A stretch of 64,000 nt of DNA from Aphrocallistes beatrix (Eukaryota > Porifera > Hexactinellida > Sceptrulophora > Aphrocallistidae). Positions 57,871 to 64,000 of this stretch are shown one piece after another (position 1 is the first letter of the stretch; the number at the start of each line of letters is the position of its first letter). The stretch is from contig OY725492.1 of the NCBI GenBank assembly GCA_963281255.1, forward strand, positions 868,001 to 932,000, written 5' to 3'. Under the pieces are notes generated by a model. That model was not told the DNA's origin, did no database searches, and was given only the letters and a program-made list of their open reading frames with translations. The position numbers and the translations under genes were made by a program.

Positions 57871-58355
57871 CAGTACACCCTCGCTAATCCGAACCAGGGG
57901 CGCCGAACTTTTCGAAATCTAAGGGTAATTTTGGCGTTCTAGGGGGTGCTCAGCCCTAAAATTTGTATTGCGTCTATGGGCCATCTTCGATTCCAGGGGG
58001 GGCTTGAGCCCCCCCAGCCCCCCCGGGTTCGGCGCCTATGATCCGAACCTCGCTAGTCCGAACCCTCGCTAATCCGAACACTTCATTCTTACAATCCGAA
58101 CACCCGAAATATAATATTTTTCGCCTCTATGCTTTAAATCAACGTTTATAATATTACACACTTCAATAAGATTGAGAAACCTCATTAAAGAAGTAATTAT
58201 AGCAAAATATTATCCTAATATTATAACAATTCAAATATTTTATAGTTAATACCCTATTGAATTAGTGTTATTTCACTAATCGGAACAAATTCACTAATCC
58301 GAACGATTTTTTAGATCATTGGCACAGAGCTGTTCGGATTAGCGAGGGTGTACTG
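57871..58355. mobile_element. pogo/Tigger-like MITE, copy 2, with nested hAT MITE
   Basis: Same ends as 11820-12136 (CAGTACACCCTCGCTAATCC and complement), TA on both sides. It lies in the signal-peptide - CTLD intron. Confidence 0.8.
57895..58040. mobile_element. hAT-like MITE nested in the pogo-like MITE
   Basis: Ends CAGGGGCGCCGAAC and GTTCGGCGCCTATG. Perfect 8-bp duplication ATCCGAAC at 57887-57894 and 58041-58048. Confidence 0.85.
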
Positions 58356-58391
58356 TACTAGTAACTCGAACCTACTGTATTTAGCATACCA

Positions 58392-58856
58392 TCCTTAAGA
58401 CTGGATTAATGTTTGTATACGAATTGATTGAAGAAACTGCCAGGCACAGAAAGCTGACTTTTGGTATGTAGGGGTATTTTGGCTATGGCTTTGGATATGG
58501 GCGAAAATGTCAACTCATCATGGAATTATGACGTCATCGCCACATTTTTATAATTGAAAATTTCAGTTTTTTGACTATAACTCGGCCATTTTAGATGATA
58601 AAACGCTGAAATTTTAATAGAATGTGTATATTAATATTTTTCACATGTGATATAACTATCATGAAAAAATGATAACTCATCACTGTTATGACGTCATCAT
58701 TATGCATGAAAAAATGAAAAAATTGACAAATTGACAAATTTAATGATATTTCGAGTGATAAAGATTTTAACAGGAAGCCAGACAAACTATTTAGAGATAT
58801 TATCTCCCTATAATTAATCAATGTGTGCCGCAGCGCAAGCAAGCGACGCGTGCTTG
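58392..58856 (+). mobile_element. Helitron family B, plus sense
   Basis: From TCCTTAAGACTGGATTAATG to AAGCGACGCGTGCTTG before T; the hairpin head is shortened. It ends 37 nt before the CTLD 5 exon, close to its branch site. Confidence 0.68.
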
Positions 58857-58893
58857 TTCTAATAATGGTTGAACATGTCTATTCTATTTTTAG

Positions 58894-59253
58894 TTCCTCC
58901 CAACAAGTGTTTCAGTTACTTCAATCACTCCTCAATCAATCGGAATGATGCTAGAGTTAATTGTCAGACATGGGGAGGAGATCTAGCTAGCATAGCTAGT
59001 GCAGATGAAAATACAGCAGTGGATTCCATTAGAAGTTCTAGCGCAGATGGACTTTGTTGAATTGGACTTAATGACACTGAAACAGAAGGAACATTTGTGT
59101 GGAGTGATGGCAGCAGCAGCTCATATAGAAACTGGGCTGTTGATAAACCAGATAATTTTAATGATGAAGACTGTGCCTTTGTTTTACCATTTTTTTGGGA
59201 TGACTTGCCCTGCATTCATACTCTCCCTTGTTACTATTGCAGTCTATTAAATG
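58894..59253 (+). pseudogene. CTLD exon of receptor gene 2, with in-frame stop
   Basis: Acceptor TTTTTAG and donor GTAAGT are intact, and phase is 1/1. Two defects: 30 nt are missing after the first codons (the SGCN part, removing one cysteine of the extra pair), and the CWIGL tryptophan codon is TGA (59058-59060). The rest stays open: LNDTETEGTF, KPDN at the sugar-site position, DDLPC, CYYC. Either receptor gene 2 is a pseudogene, or the exon is skipped, which its symmetric phase allows. Confidence 0.8.
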
Positions 59254-59304
59254 GTAAGTCACCAGCAAAATAGCGTGATTCCTAATTGAGTTTATAATAT
59301 CCGT

Positions 59305-61425
59305 CTGTTAGATATTCGGATGATACGCTCTTTCACAAAAATAATATTAAATGACCATATATATGGGTTTTAAGCTTCTAGTTGACCGAGCGGAGTCGAA
59401 AGAGGGGTCACTCGATATGTCACAAAATGTTTTGAAAATGCTATAGTGTCACATTCTTGGGTTGATATGGTGTTGCTAGGGTGATAAAGTGCGGCGAATA
59501 TAGTCTTGTGACCCCTCAAACTGCTGGAAATTTGTTCTCATTAGGAAGTGGTCAGAGATTAGTGGTCAGGAACCTGCTTTAAGTCCATGATGCAGACTAA
59601 AAATTATGAATTTGGTATCATTTTGTATTAACAGTTTATGTTAAGATAAAGTGATACGATCCAAGCAAGTTAACCGTGGGTCAGAGCAGGGTACTATACA
59701 ACTTTCCAGAGATACGCTCCTAATCTAAAATTTCTAAATTTTCATACTCCTAAATCGATGAATAACATTATAATATTAGGTAAATTGGGTATTATTCTGG
59801 ATTTTCACGCTCTTAAACACTTTAAGGCTTAAAATCGTACGCCTAAAGGAGCGTCTCGCGCTCCTAGATAATTCCTTGGGTTAGAGAATGTCTTCTCTTC
59901 GGCAACATTGTAGCTGGCCATAAGATAAAGCAATGGTGTCTTTTATCGTTACCCAAAAGTAAAACGAACTTAATCAAATTCTTGACCATAGACTGGCAAG
60001 TGCAAACATTAAGATAAAAGCTCAAAGACATTGTCATGTACATTACATGTGAGAATAAATGCTTCTATGCTAAGATGACAAGTGATGCTTCAAGTGAAGT
60101 TGACACATTGTTCACTACGCAAGAGGAAGCAGATACTCCCATGTTTTACATGCCAAACATGCAGCTGAAGAGTCTAGTTCCTTTCATCTTTATATCATCA
60201 GAAGATACATATTTGTTTAATAATACGTATTTCCTTTCATTCGTCCATGATCTCTCTTGTCAGGTGTAAATAAAGTGTGGCACCAAAAGCAGAGAGAGAT
60301 TTGTTGACTTGCAAAAGGTTGCTGGTGCCGTTGGTCACGACATATGCAGTGAACTTCCTGGAAGGCTTCTTTCACAGGATGTGACACAGTTAGTACTTTT
60401 GGAGGAAAAGGTAAGGTTAGTGCTTTGAAGTTAATGCAGAAGTCTAGGAAGTACCAATAATTATTTACCCAGCTGGGAAAGGAATGGTCAATTACAAGAG
60501 ACCTATTCAATTTGCTTCAAGAATTCATCTGTAAGCTATATGCTAACAAATGCCCATCTACCACTGTGAACGAGCTACGCTTTCAATTGTTCAGGGCAAA
60601 GAAAAGGGAGGTCAAAACAGGACAGTTCTCTCTTGTGAAGATTGCCTCTTCATGGATTGTCTTCGAGCAAATTTCCAGACTGAAGTGTGGCATCGAGCTC
60701 TTGAACAGTATCCCAAGATTCCCAATCCAAGTGGTCATGGGTGGACCATTGAAGATGAGAAACCTGCGATTCGCTGGATGACAAGACTACCAGCCTCAGA
60801 TGCCATCATTGAATTCTTATCTTGCAAGTGCACCTCAGTCTGCAAGTTACCAAATTGCCAGTGCCTTGTCAACGGATTAAAATGCACATCTCATGCAGAC
60901 TGTAAGACTGCAACAATTGGCATGAAGAGAACAATCAAGTGCAAAATTCGCAAGATTACTCAGATTATGAGGGACTTAACTGTCATAATTATTGATCACT
61001 TGGTGTACTGACATTTTTGTTAGCATAAAAAATGACAAGCGTAGTTAAGTTATCTACAAGGAATGTTGAGTCGTATCACTTTATCTTAACATAAACTGTT
61101 AATACAAAATGATACCAAATTCATAATTTTTAGTCTGCATCATGGACTTAAAGCAGGTTCCTGACCACTTGAATATTTAGTAATTCGTAATGAGAACAAA
61201 TTTCCAGCAGTTTTGAAGGGTCACAAGACTATTCACCGCACTATATCACCCTAGCAACACCATATCAACCCAAGAATGTGACGCCATAGCATTTTCAAAA
61301 CATTTTGTGACATATCGAGTGATCCCTCTTTCGACTCCGCTCGGTCAACTGAGTGCAACTAGAAGCTTAAAAACCATATACATGGTCATTTTTGTGAAAG
61401 GGGGTTTCGTCCGAATATCTAACAG
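59305..61425 (+). mobile_element. TIR transposon of about 2.1 kb with a decayed cysteine-rich ORF
   Basis: TIRs of 355 nt (59305-59659 and 61071-61425), outer end CTGTTAGATATTCGG. A broken plus-strand reading runs through QEEADTPM and ISSEDTY (about 60100-60210), DICSELPGR (about 60340), LLQEFICKLYANKCPST with VNELRFQLF (60511-60600), then in another frame CLRANFQTEVWHRALEQ, HGWTIEDEKPAIRWMTRLPA and CKCTSVCKLPNCQC (to 61008). I recognise this as a family of multi-copy ORFs common in invertebrate genomes; at least two frameshifts and stops are present. Function unknown. Confidence 0.7.
59687..59878 (+). mobile_element. hAT-like MITE, copy 2
   Basis: Starts CAGGGTACTATACA and ends ATAATTCCTTG. 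Target duplication GGTCAGAG / GGTTAGAG (59679-59686 and 59879-59886) with one difference. Nested inside the 355-nt-TIR transposon. Confidence 0.75.
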
Positions 61426-61565
61426 TCAATCAGGAATAACACCAGTAATAACCAAAAGCTACCTTCCCTGCAAGTCCATCATATATTTTCCAACTGGAGT
61501 ATATAGGTTGCCAAAAATCAACATTAGCGTTAGCCCCTCGATTCGGACTCACCAACTCCCCTGGC

Positions 61566-61823
61566 TCATGGACTAATATTAGTATACACAGTCTATTAAA
61601 ATTTCAGCCTTCTATCACCTAAAATGGCTGAGTTATAGTCGAAAAACTGAAATTTCTAATTATAAAGAAGGTGACAATGACGTCATAATTCCATGATGAT
61701 TCGACATTTTCGTCTGAGGTCAGAACTTAGTGGCGCCATAGCCAAAAATCAGCTTTCTGTGCCTCGCAGTTTCTTCAATCAATTCGTTACAAATATGCAT
61801 TAATCGAGTTTTAATAGTAAGAA
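61566..61823 (-). mobile_element. Helitron family B, 3'-truncated
   Basis: Core and 5' end only (GCATTAATCGAGTTTTAATA). No hairpin head. It lies in the CTLD-Ig intron of receptor gene 2. Confidence 0.6.
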
Positions 61824-61950
61824 TCATAATATTCTGGAGATATCTAAAGGCGCTTAACGTGTATAATATTATAGATATCTTAAATATTTAGCTATTTATG
61901 AATGTGTGTCTTTTGTTGCTTTCTTATTCTTAATACACAAATTTCTTTAG

Positions 61951-62250
61951 TAAATGTATTCGGGAGAATAGTCAACTCTTCTACTTTTGAAGAATTGAGT
62001 AATAACACAATTCTCGCACTAGACACAACTCTATACTGTGTCACAGAGAATAGGAACACTCCCCAGGTGACTTGGAGCTATGAAGATCCAGTAGGGATCA
62101 GATCCTTTCTCACTGCTGCAACGAATGTCAATACAGGAGTTAGTATTCTGGAATTAACCAACAACAACAGTAATCCAGGCACTTTCTCATGTCAAGTCAC
62201 TCGCAATGGAGAGAATGTAACATATATAGCTGAATTATTCAGTACAAGTG
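61951..62250 (+). CDS. Ig exon of receptor gene 2
   Basis: 300 nt, open, acceptor CTTTAG, donor GTGAGT, phase 1/1. LYC, VTWSYED and GTFSCQV (F for Y before the cysteine). ENVTYIAELFSTSG at the end. Closest to the Ig exon at 27718. Confidence 0.86.
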
Positions 62251-62864
62251 GTGAGTGATTAATTTTATAGCATAAAATTAATATTAGAACATCTTATTTT
62301 CAAATTCTATACATATTGTTTATTATCCTTTTATAAATACTTTTGTAAATGCATTTACTATTGTTTCAAACGGTTACTTGACTCAGATTCAGATTTAGGA
62401 TGTCGCGATTTAATGGAGCCTAAAAACAACTGCTCTCAGGAATTTTTAGTTAGCCCCATTGTTGCTAGAGTAATTCTAGCGATACTATCATTATTTATAA
62501 ATGAATGCAATATATACTATTGTAACGTAGTTAGTTAGATACAGTTGATTGAAGTACCAAGTAAGCTAGAGAGAAATACAGTATAAAAAAACTAACACAC
62601 AATGTTTGCCTAATGCAAGAGTATATTGTTAACTGTAGAATGCCCAGCATTTATATGGCTTCAGTACCATAGAAAATGGCTGGGAGACATCCGCGATATC
62701 GGGGACACTGTGTCCCCTCTGGGCATTCTACGGTTAACCTAAGGGTGTATCTACTGGGTGGTCCAGACTGTTGACCATGGATCTAAACCGTTAAACTATG
62801 AAGGTTGTAATCCTTGAACTTGAAATCTGATTTGCAAAGATATATAGATGCTCCTCTAATATAC

Positions 62865-62918
62865 GGAGCAGGATTCAGCAATTTTAGTTCTCCACCTGTA
62901 TACGTACTGACGAAGCAA
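62865..62918 (+). pseudogene. fragment of an FN3 exon
   Basis: Only the last 54 nt of the FN3 exon (GGAGCAGGATTCAGC to ACGAAGCA-A) with the donor GTAAGATTTATGCATAA still attached. Two internal differences remove the NC cysteine. A dead copy lying before the intact FN3 exon. Confidence 0.7.
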
Positions 62919-63433
62919 GTAAGATTTATGCATAAGAAATGCTTAAATACAAGTATATACACATGCCAAAAGTAAAACTAACGATTTTGTATTTTTTTGA
63001 AGAAGCTGCTGATATTTAGTTAATGAGCATCTAACCATGAATTTTCAACTTTTAGGAGAACTTCTTAATTAAGTGAGGCAATTTTCGACTATCTTTGTTA
63101 TTATTTCATACGAATTTTTCTCTACAACCTTGTAATGGTAAAGGAAATTTATTTTCGCTCTCTAGATAGTCTCATTTATAGAGGTTCCACTATTTAGTAA
63201 GTCATCTTGGTTGTCAGCACTTTGTGATTTCATTCTTTACTTTTCAAAAGAATAATTCCATTTTTATATCAAAGGTTTAAAGCTTATCAGATATTGTCTC
63301 GTTGATGTAGTTGTTAAAATTTGAGCATGTTATGTTAAGCTATTGTCTATATTAATCTACCCTTACTACAAGTATTATAATACTATTTAGAAGGCAATTA
63401 GAGTTTATATATACCTACATACATTTTTTCTAG

Positions 63434-63733
63434 TTCCTTCAACTTCTCCAGTTAACTTGACAGTTTATTCTTTAAACAGCACTGCGATACAAGCAGAATG
63501 GAATGCTCCTGAATTGATAAATCGAAATGGAGTTTTAACAAGTTACCAAGTTAGATATAATGGATCAGTGTTGGATACAACTGAAAGAGTTCTGAATCTA
63601 AGTATTAACACGATGTCTGTAATTCTGACTGGACTTCTACCAAATGTTTATTACTGTGTAATGATTCAGGTTGGAAACCAAGCAGGATTCAGTGAATTTA
63701 GTTTTCCAAATTGTGCACGCACTCAAGAAGCAA
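63434..63733 (+). CDS. first FN3 exon of receptor gene 2
   Basis: 300 nt, intact, acceptor TTCTAG, donor GTAAGA, phase 1/1. INRNG, MIQVGNQAGFSEFSFPNC. The NQAG variant matches F15, the FN3 exon at the same position in gene 1. Downstream intron sequence also matches that near F15. Confidence 0.87.
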
Positions 63734-64000
63734 GTAAGAAATTTCCATAATTATTATATATATGTATAGACATAAGAGTTCAAAATACATTTGAACACTT
63801 CAATTTCTTCGTGTAGATCTGATTGTATATATTGTTTTGAGGCGGAAGGACTTGTACACTAATATGCAGAATGAACAACTAGAAAAGTGATAAGATAAGC
63901 ACTAGAACCAAAGATAATTTGAAATATTTCTGGTTTCTACTTTATAGACTTTAATTAATTGGGAATCGAAGAGAACTGGTGTGATTTGAAATCTGTAATA
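63734..64000 (+). other. intron of receptor gene 2, runs off window
   Basis: No exon. From about 63895 it matches the inverted repeat at 25981-26220. Confidence 0.5.

Noticed and set aside
61307..61576. 89-codon plus-strand frame
   Set aside because: It lies mostly in the right TIR of the 59.3-kb transposon; no domain.

Overview
AT-rich DNA from an animal nuclear genome. The evidence is phase-1 exons for C-type lectin (CTLD), immunoglobulin (Ig) and fibronectin type III (FN3) modules, a multi-exon ODAD3 (cilia docking) gene, a WD40-FYVE gene, a RhoA-like gene, a 5S rRNA gene and a dense load of Helitrons and TIR elements. An invertebrate, perhaps an early-branching one, is likely; the sequence does not let me place it further. 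One 200-N gap lies at 23597-23796.

Left part (about 0.4-36.2 kb, minus strand): the 5' part of a large receptor-like gene. In transcription order there is a signal-peptide exon (36166-36106), four CTLD-Ig pairs (36.0-27.7 kb) and at least 15 FN3 exons (26.6-0.4 kb). FN3 exons are named F1 to F15 from left to right, so F15 is transcribed first. Nearly all module exons are 297-300 bp (FN3, Ig) or 387-390 bp (CTLD) with phase 1 at both ends, so any combination keeps frame. The gene runs off the left edge; no transmembrane or 3' exon is seen. One FN3 exon (F4) is frameshifted, and a second, broken signal-peptide exon lies inside the CTLD-Ig series. Intron flanks show that F1-F6 and F8-F14 descend from one block duplication.

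Middle (about 37.2-57.7 kb): a broken CTLD exon, repeat-rich intergenic DNA, then three conserved genes on the plus strand: WDFY1/2 (intronless), RhoA-like (intronless) and ODAD3/CCDC151 (five exons), with a single 5S rRNA gene between the first two.

Right part (57.8-64.0 kb, plus strand): a paralogous receptor locus with the same order, signal peptide - CTLD - Ig - FN3, continuing past the edge. Its CTLD has a 30-nt deletion and an in-frame stop. The two receptor loci are therefore divergently oriented around the three conserved genes.

Repeats: two non-autonomous Helitron families (here A and B) share a GC-rich multi-hairpin 3' end finishing in CTTG and are inserted between A and T. There are also hAT-like MITEs with 8-bp target duplications, pogo/mariner-like MITEs with TA duplications, foldback elements, and two larger elements with TIRs above 300 bp that carry decayed ORFs.
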